From Berberis thunbergii (Eukaryota > Streptophyta > Magnoliopsida > Ranunculales > Berberidaceae), in the NCBI GenBank assembly GCA_003290165.1, contig QNQO01000223.1, forward strand, positions 744,001 to 808,000: 64,000 bases of DNA. Reading direction: 5' to 3'. Positions 23,146 to 34,318 of the stretch are shown one piece after another. The notes beneath the pieces are model-generated. The model worked only from the letters and a program-made list of their open reading frames with translations. It searched no databases and was not told the DNA's origin. Position 1 is the first letter of the stretch. Every line of letters starts with the position of its first letter. A program made the translations under genes and the position numbers.

Positions 23146-23740
23146 CATAAATGACTGGATAGAGAAAACAAAAAAGAAAAGAGTCACATAAAACCATGTT
23201 AACAATAACTAACAAAATAAATCTTGCATAAACTTTATTTATAATACCATCGGTCACAAGTCTACTAGCTGAGCTGCTAGTACCCCATTGGCAACAGATT
23301 CATAACAATGACAAAATTAGTTACAGGGCTAGGCATTGAGCAGCCTTGACGAATTCCTATTCTTGCTATCTCACATGTACTGATGTACATCACATCAATA
23401 CTTCCCAAAACTTTTTTTATATAATAAGGTGGCTAATTATTTTTTATTTATTTTTGCTAATTATCTGCTCCAGCAAGTTGAGGTGCTATAAGAGTTTGTA
23501 GACTTAAATCAAAACACCTATACCACATCTGATCTTACAAAAAAGTGGCATCAAACCAACCCAAGCATACTGAAGACATACATATGCCTTTTGATGCAAG
23601 CAAGAAAGGAAGCTTCAATCAATTTGATAAAGATGGACCACTTTGTGATTGTTCACTATTACTAATATATGTTATAATGGAACTTGTAGAGAGGGAAAAT
23701 TGAATTATATAGAAATTTCTTCACTGATTCTTATGCGGAG
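23146..23740. other. Non-coding; start of unit C homology
   Basis: From about 23380 the sequence matches 15290-15380 of unit B (for example AGGAAGCTTCAATCAATTTG near 23608). No gene seen. Confidence 0.45.
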
Positions 23741-24107
23741 CTCTGACGTGATTTCGAAGGGTATTCTGGGGATAGATTTAATTTTTTGATCCTTCAATCT
23801 TGGCCGTCCCAAGATTGTTGGAATCACCCCTAGCCATTGATCGTAGTGAAGAGCTCAAGCGCAACCTAGGTTTCTTCACCGTTTGGCAGGCGGAGACAGG
23901 CCTTTGTGCCGCCTTGGGGCGATCCAACACGACGACACGGTTCAGCCGTTTCTGCAACTTTTACATACAGCCGCAACTGCTGCTGTCGAGACACTGAGAG
24001 GACTGCGGATTTGCATGTTCTTTTTGCCAGTCACCACCAATACGCTTCATTGTTTGTTTTCATCTCTTTTTGGTTGACGCTGGTTGCAGGGCTAGATACG
24101 CCGTCCT

Positions 24108-26194
24108 TTGGATGCGATGTCGGCACCGCCGGCCACCATCCCTTTTTCCACGGCGGGGGGACCTGGTAATGGGGGAACGGGTAAACCCTCTTTCACCCAG
24201 ATTTTGGGTAAAATCTTGGTGGACGAAGTTGCGGAGGATCAGGTAGAAGGAACTCGTTTCTGCAAAGAGGGAGCGCCAACAATTGGACTTACGGCCACAG
24301 ATGAAGTACGTGGCGAAGCGTTCATGGAAAAATATGTGATTGTTCTGAAGTTCTCTAGCTATCGACCAACACTGAAAGATATCCGAGATTTGATTCACAG
24401 AACTTGGGGAATCCTAGGCGATTTTTTGGTTGGTTTACTGAATCAACGGCATGTGTTAGTTCGACTTCAATCGGAAGTGGAAGCCAAGAAAGTACTATCG
24501 AGAGACTCCTTTTTTATTCGTGGAGTTCGGTTCAAAGCCTTCCGTTGGCATGATGGTTTCAGTTTGAAGGAGGACCCGATATCGGTGCTGTTGTGGGTAG
24601 AGCTTCCTAACTTACCTTTGCATTTATTTCATCCTCCTATTTTAAAAGCAATTGTGAATTCTTTTGGTGGTTTCTTGCGGATGGATGATCATACTCGATG
24701 CCTATCGCGCCCGGGTTTTGCCCGTGTTTGCGTGGAGATGATTTGGCGGAGAAATTACCAACTAGAGTTTGGATTGACAGTGCTAATAATAGGGGCTTCT
24801 GGCAGAAGATAGATTATCCAGGCTTCAAATACTGTGATTTTTGCTCCTTGATAGGGCATCAGGAGGATTTTTGTAGAAAAAAGTTGGGCCTAACAGGCGA
24901 TGAGAGTGTTTCTGACCTAGGGAAAACAGCGAAGGCGGTCAAACCAAAAGTCGAAACCAATACTGTCAAGCAGCAATACATACCAGTTACCAAAAAATAA
25001 AAATTGCCCATCCGAGAAGTGGGTACGAGTGGTGTAAAAAATGACAAGGGTGCGGAGATTAACGAGGAAATTGGGGATAAGAGGCCAGTGGCCACTGCTC
25101 CGGCAACGGTGGTGTTGTCAAACAAATTTGAGTCACTTATAGAGAATTTCGATAAAGATGAGGGTGCTCAAGAGGATAAACAGCTAGTGGGCAAGACAAT
25201 GGCTCATGACAGTGCCGCAGTTGTACCAGAATCTATGGAGGATTGCCTCTTGGAGGTGGGGTATACAATTTCGGAGATTGAGAACGTTATTGGTCCACAA
25301 GCACAGTCATTGTTACAGGAGGATGTTGTCGACTCGGGGGACACCAACAATTTTCTAAGAATATTCTTGTGGCAGTGCCGCGAGACGCGACAAGCGATAC
25401 AGTGATGCATGTTGATTCAGGGAGGCCGAGCGATGCAACCTTCACAGCGGGGGCGTTGAAACGGTCTGATTTTCAGCCAGAACCGGTCTCGCAGCAGCCA
25501 GTGCTCTACCCTTCAGGAGGGGCCGTGACTTCCCCCCAACCAGCGACCTGCACCAAGACAGGGGCCATGGCCTCGCCCCAGCCAGGGCCCTGCACCAAGG
25601 CAGTGGACGTGGCATGCACCAATCCAGCGCCCTGCACCACACTAGAGAACATAGTCTCGCCCCAGCCAGCGCCCTGCACCAAGGCAGTGGACGTGGCCTC
25701 GCCTCAGTCTGCGCACTGCACCAAGACAGGGGTCGTGGCTTCGCCTCAGCCAGTGCCCTGCACCACATTTTTCGATGCTACTAGCACAGAGCTAGGGGAT
25801 GCTATGCAGGGTCAACACGTGCAGGAACCCTCGGATGATGAGTTCCAGTCTTTGCTCAGGTTAAAGAGACATTTTGACAAATACGTTATCAAAACTTCCC
25901 CGGATTATAAAAGAGTCTGAGACAACTTGAATAAGGCTATATCTTTGTTCAAAGAAAATAGGCGCGCTACTTCGACTGCCGAAATTGGATATCAGTACAC
26001 TCGAAAGTACTAGTGAGGATAGTGATGAAGTCAACTCAGAATCGGAGCTTGATCCACAGGCAACGAATAGTGATTTGGATTTAGGGGCTATGTCAGACGG
26101 AAATATGAATAAGAGGCGTCACACCAAATATATCAGCATTTGTCCCCGAAAATCCAATAGAACTAGGAAAGAAAACAAAAGGTACAAAAACTGA
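24108..26194 (+). pseudogene. LINE ORF1 (DUF4283 and zinc knuckle), frameshifted
   Basis: ORF1 protein binds LINE RNA. The start ATG at 24108 opens a frame with a DUF4283-like domain (residues about 70-200, with DIRDLIHRTWGILGDFLVGL and VRLQSEVEAKKVL), then PGFARVCVEM. A one-base deletion near 24740 shifts the frame; the continuation reads DLAEKLPTRVWIDSAN and a CCHC knuckle CDFCSLIGHQEDFC. A stop TAA at 24998 and another frame change near 25380 follow. The C-terminal part has six copies of a 14-residue repeat like ASPQPAPCTKAVDV, then an acidic tail ending KRYKN. Dead as it stands. Confidence 0.8.
25530..25770 (+). repeat. 42-bp minisatellite inside LINE ORF1
   Basis: Six units built around CCAGCGCCCTGCACCAAGGC encode a Pro/Cys/Thr-rich 14-residue repeat. 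All units keep the reading frame, so the expansion occurred while the frame was translated. Confidence 0.75.
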
Positions 26195-26348
26195 TTTTGT
26201 CTAGGCTTGTATTGGTGAATCCTATCTTTTGTGAGAGGTTGTTTCGACTTTTTAGTTAACTTAACCCTATTGGGTCAGTCATATAGCCTTCGGGCGTGGA
26301 TTTTTTTATATATGTTATAAAACTGAGTTATTTTAATAGTTTTTTTTA

Positions 26349-27199
26349 GGTTGTGTTTGGTTGCATGGAATCCTATGTCATGGGAATACATGAAGGGATC
26401 TCTATATTTTAGGCTAATTTGAGGTATAACTCCACCCACACTATTTGATTTTGTTATCAATCATGGGAATGAAAGTCTCATGAATATGAGAATCACATGC
26501 CTTGGGGGACCAAGGAGTGGGATTCTCATGTTCATGGGACTTCCATTCCCAGTAGGGCTGGGCAAGTCCAGGTAACCGGCCCAAAATGTAAAAATCGAAA
26601 ACCGGCCCGAGAAATTTAAGCCCGTGTTTATGAGACCCGAAATCGGACCGAGTTGACCGGTTAACCAAATTTTGGGTCGGTCTCGGTCGTAAGAGCAACA
26701 TTCAAATTGAAAAATTTTTAAAGTCCAAATTTCAGCCCAAATTGAATTTTATAAAGCTCAAATTTCAGAAAAACAGAGTCACAAATTTATAAAGTTCAGC
26801 CCAAATTTATAGAGTTCAGCCAAAATTGAATTTTATGTGTGCTTATAGTATTGCATGATACATTGATTTTAGGGTTTTTTACTTTTAACTATTTAATTTG
26901 GGCTGGGCCGGTTACCCAACGGGTTTCAGAAAGGGAAACCAAGGCCCGGACCAGAAACTTCGGGTCGGGCCGGGCTTTTACAACCGAAACTTTTATAATT
27001 AAAACCGATCCGAACCGACCCGATCAGCCTGATTGTCGGTTCGGTTCGGATTTTTGGTCCGAAATGCCCACCCCTTAATTCCGACCATTGATTACAAAAT
27101 CAAATGGTGGATGTGTTGTGTTATGTCAATTTAGCCTAAAATGTAGAGGTACTCTCATGAATTTCCATGGCATAAGATTCCTTGCAATCAAACACACCC
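26349..27199. mobile_element. Tourist (PIF/Harbinger) MITE with nested hAT
   Basis: The ends GGTTGTGTTTGGTTGCATGG and CAATCAAACACACCC are inverted and flanked by TTA (26346-26348 and 27200-27202), the PIF/Harbinger target. A hAT element at 26553-27077 splits it. The sister copy at 28198-28525 is uninterrupted. Confidence 0.82.
26553..27077. mobile_element. Non-autonomous hAT-type element, 525 bp
   Basis: The ends are TAGGGCTGGGCA and TGCCCACCCCTTA. The flanks ATTCCCAG (26545-26552) and ATTCCGAC (27078-27085) are an 8-bp duplication with two changes. The interior is rich in CCGGCCC and GGTTCGG words. Inserted into a Tourist MITE. Confidence 0.78.
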
Positions 27200-28197
27200 T
27201 TAATGTGATCCTCTTCGCTTTGAATTCATATGTACCGGCGGTATTTTGGTCATGCTTGATTTATGGTCAAATATACGAAGGTAGGTGCTTTGGTGATAAT
27301 TTGAGATGCATTATGATGTGTGTTGGTGTATTATGTTGGTAACTTTATTATGACGCTCTTTTCACTTGATTTCATCTAGAATGTGAACAAGTAAACAAGG
27401 ATTATTTTCGCACTCATCACAAACTAATTACAAAATTACTTGCTTTATGTCTCTAGTTGATTACAACTCTCTTTAAACTCATCGCAAACTTGTACAGAAA
27501 ATAATTTGGAAATTTTATTATTGTTTTGTTGTATATTTTTCTTGACTAAATATAAGCTTATATAAGCTAACTTTACCTAATTTTATGAAAATCGAAAACT
27601 TAAAATTTCCTATACAATATTCTAAGTGTCATATTTCTTATTCTGACTTTCCTATTTGTATTTTCATATTTTTGTACTGTCCTATTTTTATATTTTCCTT
27701 CTTACAATGTTAGACTTTGGTTTAGCTATGTTGAGTGCAAGCCCTACATATTCTAACAAAACTACTTTGAAGTTAAACTTTATACTCGCAACAACCTCCA
27801 TTGGTTTTTTCCTACAATTATTAACTACAACCAGCTTCTTATTGGATCCCCCAGTTACTGTCTTTTGCCTAACACCAGCCTCACCACCACCTTTGAAGAA
27901 AGCACCCTGATTTGTTGGGTGTACTTGAACTCGGACCTCCATTTCATGCATTCTTTATAGCTAGATTTAGTCATTCAAACTTATCCGTGCAACTTACAAA
28001 CACTGGCTGAAAGAAGTTTCTATTCAGGTCCTTCTCTATATATAGTAAATACTGAGCGCAAATTGTAGTGTGTACATGCCCCATAGATAAACTATAGTCG
28101 ATACTTATTATCAATAAATCATTACCAAGTAAGAGTAGATTTATGTTTTACAGCAAAATTTTCTTACAAGATCCTCCAAGCCATATTATGCACCTAA

Positions 28198-28525
28198 GGG
28201 TGTGTTTGGTTGCATGGAATCCTATGCCATGGAAATCCATGTGGGGACCACTACATTTTAGGCTAAATTAATATATCACTCCACATTTACCATTTGACCA
28301 CCATTTGATTTTATGATCAATGGTGGGAATGAAAATCCCATAAACATGAGAATCTCACTCCTTGGCCCCCCAAGGCATGTGATTCCCATGTTCATGGGAC
28401 TTTCATTCCCACCATATTGATCACAAAACCAAATGGTGGATGTGGAGTGATATATCAATTTAGCCTAAAATGTAGTGATCCCCTAATGAATTTCCATGGC
28501 ATAGGATTCCATGCAACCAAACACA
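28198..28525. mobile_element. Tourist (PIF/Harbinger) MITE
   Basis: GGGTGTGTTTGGTTGCATGG to CATGCAACCAAACACA are inverted ends, and the interior is palindromic around GGAATGAAAATCCCATAAAC. Unit B lacks it at the equivalent site near 16115. The left flank ends TAA; the right flank is not clear. Confidence 0.78.
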
Positions 28526-28616
28526 ACTGCAATGCACAATCCTATATGTATATATACTCATTGGGTTATAAACTTGTAATCATGATACACATATCTTAAC
28601 TCAAATTTAAATAAAA

Positions 28617-28645
28617 TATAATATATATATATATATATATATATA
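28617..28645. repeat. AT microsatellite
   Basis: A run of about thirteen AT dinucleotides just upstream (plus sense) of the minus-strand hairpin C-m. Confidence 0.9.
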
Positions 28646-28710
28646 AAGGATTCTTTAGATACAATCTGACCATCGAATGCCTATAGGGAGCAAGTCTAGC
28701 ATGAGTGATA

Positions 28711-28826
28711 AGAGTCAGTCAAGTTAGCCAAGGAAACTGCCTACGAATCGCATTAGGATATACAGTCTCTAGCTACAATCCCTCTACGGAATGTAGGCAA
28801 GTCATCCTTGGCTACCAAACAAGACC
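28711..28826 (-). ncRNA. MIR169: miR169 hairpin C-m
   Basis: The minus strand at 28794-28814 begins TAGCCAAGGATGACTTGCCT, an exact family match. The star GGCAGTTTCCTTGGCTAAC at 28723-28741 pairs with it. The loop is about 50 nt. This is the best preserved of the four minus-strand hairpins. Confidence 0.85.
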
Positions 28827-29574
28827 CTTTTATCTCCATGTAAGACCTCTCTTTCCTTTTGACACATTTTGCTCTATCACATGCACCAAACCTCCTTACT
28901 AGTGCATCTATACTTATAGATCTCTCCATCCACCCCTTGAACATGTAGGTGTCCATGACAAGGAATATGTTCTTGTGATACGATATGTATGACACGAGGT
29001 CAGCTTATACAGAGATGTTCATCTTCCTCTCGATGTTGCAAGTGGAGCTTGATAATTTGAAGAAGATACATAAAGAATGTCGATGAACAGAAAGCAAGAA
29101 TTCCCCTAAAGCTGTCTATTATTCTCCTTGGGGTAACCATTCACAGTACTTGTTGACAACTTGAGTTTTGAATAACTTCCATCAGTTTACCTTTTAACAT
29201 CTCAAAGGCTATATCCATCCATAAAAAGTTTCATGTCAACATGCAGAGATTTGATCATCTTTATGGATTGGTTTCAAGAACCCTGCTTTTTGTTTGTCTA
29301 TATGCAAGACCAAGTTTAAATATAAATGGGTGGGAAAAAATGTGTATGTACAGTTCATCCCTGCATCAGTAAAACAGACCAAAGAACAAGGATTCTTTTA
29401 ATGATTACCACATGACTCTTTGAACCAACCCTGATGCCTGAAGCTATTCTTTTCTTTATCATTAAATAATCAAAACAATAAAGAATGAGAAAAATAGTTT
29501 TGCAAGGTACCATATCCAACAGTACGGGTATTATGGGTCAAAAAATTTAGAATAAATGTATCACATGACATCAA

Positions 29575-30132
29575 TGAGTCATATGATCATACTCGTACAT
29601 GTGAATAGGTCAACCCTAATAAGAAAAGGGCATCAACACGGTCCCAAACGCATCGAAACTCAAATCATTGTTCAGCTCATAAATCAGGCGCCCAAGCTAA
29701 AATCACGACAGCTCACGTGGCACGGATCTTGGAGCTTAGCCTAGGATAATAAGGCTTGAACACGGATCTCTGAGCTACACAGGCCCGAGATCCCCCACAC
29801 AAATCAGTTCTCAACACAAATCAAGCATTGGATCCTAAACAGAGTCGGGTGCCGAAGAAAATGCACATGTAAGATTTTGGGCGAGATCTCCTCCGTCCAT
29901 CATGCCCTCGATAGCAAAGACAGTTGGAAAGGGAACACTCGCTACTTAAGGTGAGCAAGGGAAGAAGAAATGTACGCATACACATTGGTAATTTCATCTA
30001 GTCTTAATTCTTCCTTTCATCGTCGCCTGACTTAAGCAATGGAGAGCCTTCGGCCAACACAACGGTGGTCCTTGGCTCACCGTTGTTTATTTTGCAGATT
30101 CAAGATCAGCAAGGATGAATTTGGACGCATCA
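29575..30132. repeat. Solo LTR in unit C, about 558 bp
   Basis: TGAGTCATATGATC to TTTGGACGCATCA interrupts unit C relative to unit A, where the flanks are joined near 11770-11815. ACGGTGGTCCTTGGCTCACC near 30060 resembles the ACGGTGGTTCGTGGCTCACG stretch of the gypsy LTR near 46220, so it may belong to a related gypsy family. Its 3' end is shared with 12765-13296. Confidence 0.55.
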
Positions 30133-30353
30133 TGCATAAAGACGTGGAGAGAGCTGCATCAAGCATCGGTCGATAAATATGTATCACAAGAATATATTCC
30201 CTATCATCGCATCTAAAGGACCGAATCAAAGTGTGCTTGCAGAGATAAGAAACCCAAGTAAGGTAAAATTATAAGGAAATTTAATTAGGATACCAATATC
30301 ATCTTCAAGGGAAACTCAATCAAGATACCAATCTTATCTTTCAAAACACAAAT

Positions 30354-30363
30354 CTATAAATAC
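30354..30363 (+). promoter_or_regulatory. TATA box of MIR169 trio, unit C
   Basis: CTATAAATAC followed by AGGCTCTTGCATTGCAGAAC, same order and spacing as in units A and D. The first hairpin begins about 100 bp downstream. Confidence 0.58.
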
Positions 30364-30462
30364 AGGCTCTTGCATTGCAGAACTGGTGTAGAGTACTAGA
30401 GCAATATGTGATGAGAAAAAGAGGAAATGGGGGTCTTACATGAAGATGTAGAGTCATGTTGG

Positions 30463-30569
30463 GTAGCCAAGAATGACTAGCCTAATATCCACAAAAGGGT
30501 CTGGCCATGTACGGACTCAATGCCCTAATGTGGTTCATAGGCAGTCTGCTTGGCTAACCTGACTGTCTC
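30463..30569 (+). ncRNA. MIR169: miR169-like hairpin C-p1, two mature changes
   Basis: The 5' arm at 30474-30494 begins TAGCCAAGAATGACTAGCCT, two substitutions against the family core. The star at 30540-30558 is GGCAGTCTGCTTGGCTAAC. The hairpin fold is kept, so it may give a variant small RNA or be decaying. Confidence 0.55.
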
Positions 30570-30670
30570 TTAGTCATCATGCAAGACTGTCTTTTCTTTA
30601 ATTCCCAAAAGCCATAAGCAGGATCAATAATGCATGAAGATGGAATGAAGGTCTTACATGAAGATGAAGA

Positions 30671-30793
30671 GTCATGTTTGGTAGCCAAGGATGCCTTGCC
30701 TACATTCTGCAAAAGGGTCACACTCTCCCTTATGGCCTTTATTATGCCCCCGATGTGGTCACTAGGTAGTCTCCTTGGCTAATCTGACCCTCG
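30671..30793 (+). ncRNA. MIR169: miR169 hairpin C-p2, one mature change
   Basis: The 5' arm at 30682-30702 begins TAGCCAAGGATGCCTTGCCT (A to C at position 13). The 3' arm at 30765-30783 is GGTAGTCTCCTTGGCTAAT. Pairing remains good. Confidence 0.62.
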
Positions 30794-30893
30794 CTTATTC
30801 CTCATGCAAGGCTTTCTTTTCTTTCCTAAGAGCTATATAAATGCCGACCAACAATGAATGACGATGAAATGGGGATCTTACATGAAGATGAAG

Positions 30894-31002
30894 AGTTATT
30901 TTGGTAGCCAACGATGACTTGCCCATATTGTCAAAGGGGTCATCTCATCCAGGCCCTAATGCGGTTCATTGGCAGGATCTCCTTGGCTAACCTGGCTGAC
31001 TC
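30894..31002 (+). ncRNA. MIR169: miR169 hairpin C-p3, one mature change
   Basis: The 5' arm at 30905-30925 begins TAGCCAACGATGACTTGCCC (G to C at position 8, within the seed-like 5' half). The star at 30971-30991 is GGCAGGATCTCCTTGGCTAA. The change would create a mismatch with NF-YA sites. Confidence 0.62.
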
Positions 31003-31009
31003 TTTTCTC

Positions 31010-33030
31010 TCATGCTAGATCCTTGTTTCTCAGATCTATGTGCAGGGAAATGTATAAAACTTCTGAACAAGGTTTGAAAATTATGCATATCATAAATGCG
31101 AAAATACTAGAAAACCATCTCATCATAAATAACATTCCAAATAGTTAGGAGTGCAGTACCAATGAAACATGCCTTCATAGCAAAAATAGAGTACCTTCAT
31201 GAAATGTCAAACATGATCTCCATGTATAATTGATCCATGATATAGCAGAGACCTCATTGGTTTCGGATCCAAGGTACAAGTAGTCTCCTATTCTAGATTT
31301 ACAATATCTATCTAAAATCCTTATTAATTAATCTAAAATCTAAAACTGAGAGATTCAACAGATTCTGTTAAGGGGGAAACTGAAGTTAAGGGCTCGCATT
31401 GAATTAACAATTACCTAGATGACCGTCGGGTGATCATTGAAGGAACAAAAAGCCCCTATCGTGTCTAACATTTTTGGAACCACATGGCAGTATTTTTGCT
31501 GTTGAGGCCTTCTGAGAGCTGGTTTTGGAGCATCAATGGCATGAGTCTTTTACATTTTGTACCTCTTATAACACAGTAGTTAATGGCAACGTAATATATG
31601 TTTGTTGGACATCGCAGCCTTTATTTCAAACATCAACTGACTTCTACTATTAGCAGGACATTTATCTTTTACTCTATTATTAGTATATGGTAAGAATATG
31701 ATGTAGCAAACTGTTGCAGATGAAAGCCAGCCTTCAAAGCACGTTAATACAAGTACGAAATGTATTTTAAGAAGGCTTAACTAAAATCACAAATTTTGAT
31801 TTGACAATGATTTCTTTTCCAAACATACATATTAGTATATGATGCATGCATAGTAAAATGGACCGAATTTTGAGCTATCACGAGAAAATTATGACCAAAA
31901 CAGTAGTCCGATTTATGAATTTTAAGCCAGCTACTGAACATTAATTTCGTGTGTTCATACATCAGTTTAGAGTTTTCGAAACATCAAACAAATATTGCAC
32001 AACTTTATCATCTTTTTCAAAGAGATGTTTTTGTTTGAGCCTTCAAGTTTTGAATTAAGTTGTTTTTATGAATATTGCAAAACTACTGTATTGTCTCCTT
32101 TAGGCAACATTTTTTGAAGCCTAAGCAATGGAATTTCACTTAAAGATGTAAATCATATGGAATGTGTCATGATCACACGTCATTTAACATTTGAGTAGGG
32201 TCTATATATGTGCAAACCGACGTTGTTTCTTCCGCTTGGTTGCCTCAAAATAAGCGTGAAAAAGTTCCATTAGTCTTCAAGAATCAAGATAAATGACCGC
32301 ACAAAATATCAACCGATAAATAAAAGGGTGATTAAAAGCAATAATCAGACAAGCCAAGTTTCCCATACTAACAGTCACAAGTGCATTATGCATTAGGTCT
32401 GATATCCTTAGAGATGATCGCACAACATGAACGTGAGAACGTGGGAACAACCACTACTGGCGATCTTTCTCGATCTCCCTCACTGCCGACTACGGTTTAA
32501 CCCAAATTTCCTAAATAATTCCGGGGAGCCTGATGATCACTCTCCACCTCTTCAAAACCTGATCCACCACTTTTCCAGACCCTACCTCATACATCATCTT
32601 TGAACTGAGAAAAGTATGCATACAAACCAAACTGATTCAAGTTACTATAGCTAGCTAGTGTGATGATCCGGTCTCCAGAGCATTATAGATTACCTTTTGC
32701 TTTTTATTTATTGACATTTCATATATCTTCATTATCGCGTAAACCCCACCTGATATTATATTGTTCAGTCCAAGATGAATATATTCGTGACACAGCTGAC
32801 CGATTTAATTTCTTGGTGTGTTTTTGTTCTGTCATTGAAAACATTTCATTACTATTAATGGAAGTACGTGTACAACATACATGTTGGTCTATATATGAAT
32901 ATATTCCTCCCTTATGGGTGCCTAAAGGTTTTAAAACTCATGGGTCTACGAGGGGGGAAATTTAAGATAAGAATCCAATCTCTCTTGATGATAGATCATC
33001 TTGTCTATAAATGCATTATGCATTAGATGA
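31010..33030. other. End of unit C and repeat-rich spacer
   Basis: 31180-31560 pairs with 19000-19460 of unit B. From about 32676 onward the sequence is duplicated at 42356. No protein-coding gene seen. Confidence 0.45.
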
Positions 33031-33290
33031 CGCTACACTAAATTGACATTTTTGTAACAACACTCAAAACAGTATTACTATCACCACTAAGAGTATGGTT
33101 ATAAAAGTGATACTATTCATGGTGATCCAACTTATTGTATCATTTTTTTGTATTACTGTTTTTCATTTTTTTTACTAAATTTAGTTTTGACTTGAAATTA
33201 TTTTGTAAATTGTAAATCTCAAAAGTGATATTGTTTTGAGAGTTATTACAAAAGTGCTAATCTGGTGTAGGTGGGAGAACTTCTAAGGTG
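32676..33290. repeat. Duplicated segment (partner 42356-43010)
   Basis: CAGAGCATTATAGATTACC starts the match; both copies carry the same CACTA-type MITE at the same place, so the MITE was present before duplication. The two copies differ by small indels near 32880 and 42550. Confidence 0.8.
33031..33272. mobile_element. CACTA-type MITE (copy 3)
   Basis: CTACACTAAATTGACATTTT and AAGTGCTAATCTGGTGTAG are degraded forms of the family ends; the interior aligns with copy 1. Confidence 0.7.
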
Positions 33291-34310
33291 TGGTAAAGCA
33301 GCATGACTTGCCCACATTCTACAAAGCAGCATGAGATTTATATATCCTAAAAAAAAAAAAAAACTTGACTGCCTCTTATCTATCATGCTTGAACTAATTA
33401 TCACAGCTTTTAACCTAAACTTCCAAACAAGTTTTGAAAACTGACATTTCAACTGCCCCAAGTCCTAACTACTAGCATTTCAAACATTGAAACATGCATA
33501 TATATTGACATACGCATCCTTTTGAGTGTGTAATTATGGGGAGGTAAGTCTAAGATATGTCTGAATGGATACGCATGTGTATTCTTTTTAATTTAATTGT
33601 GATAAAACCCTTTACTCTAGTTAGAAAGGTATTTTGGTCATTCAAAAAATGATCTAAAATGTGATTAATTAATTGAAACTGTGAGTCTGAATAGCTAGCT
33701 CTAATTCTTGATTAAATGGAGATGCATCTCTAATTTGCTATTACTATTGGGAGACTTGTTACAACTGCCATAATATACAATAGCCAATTAAGTTGAGGAG
33801 CACTTGTCCCACAAGCTCCCCAAATGGAGTAAGTAATTGACAATTGAAGCAATAATATTAATAATTAATCATGTTTTTATCTACACTTAGTCATGGAACG
33901 CATGCATGCGTACGCCACAATTGAAGGGTTGATACATTATTTTTTTTTCTTTATTTTTTTTATTTTTTGTGTAATTTGTACAAAAGAATTATATTGTACA
34001 ATATTAACAAATGTTTTGAATTAACAAGAATTCATCTAAAAATTTTCATTAGCTTATATTACTAATCTGAAAATATAAAGTTCCTTTTGTTCGGAGTTTT
34101 ATTTTTCTCTTAAAATGGGTTAAAAAATATGTATGTAGTATTTTTTTTAATACAAACGAAATGGGGTAGAAAATGATAATACCAACAAAATGGCAATTTT
34201 GTAAATTAGTTTAGCCATTAAGCTTCTATGGCTTAAATGGCTCGAGTAAGGTTCATGGCTTAAATGGCTTGGCTAAAAATATTTTTTGTTTTATTATTCC
34301 ACTAACACTA
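33273..34310. other. AT-rich stretch without a gene
   Basis: No coding sequence. The last 70 bases (GGCTTAAATGGCTTGGCTAA and on) match 43009-43070, the flank of the related segment that lacks the cyclin-bearing element. Confidence 0.5.
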
Positions 34311-34318
34311 CTTTTATG

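Larger units (their letters stand above)
23740..26345 (+). mobile_element. LINE lacking ORF2
   Basis: A 5' leader of about 370 bp precedes ORF1 (24108-26194). ORF1 is followed within about 150 bp by a 3' region containing GCCTTCGGGCGTGG, a motif common near the ends of plant L1-type LINEs, and by T/A-rich sequence. Endonuclease, reverse transcriptase and RNase H are absent. The insertion lies in unit C between places that are adjacent in unit B. Ends and target duplication are not exact. Confidence 0.65.
23355..31620. repeat. MIR169 tandem unit C (with insertions)
   Basis: Paralogous to unit B piece by piece: 23380-23650, 27203-28197, 28526-31600. It has been opened by a LINE, a Tourist MITE with a nested hAT element, a second Tourist MITE and a solo LTR. 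It holds one minus-strand and three plus-strand miR169 hairpins. Confidence 0.7.
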
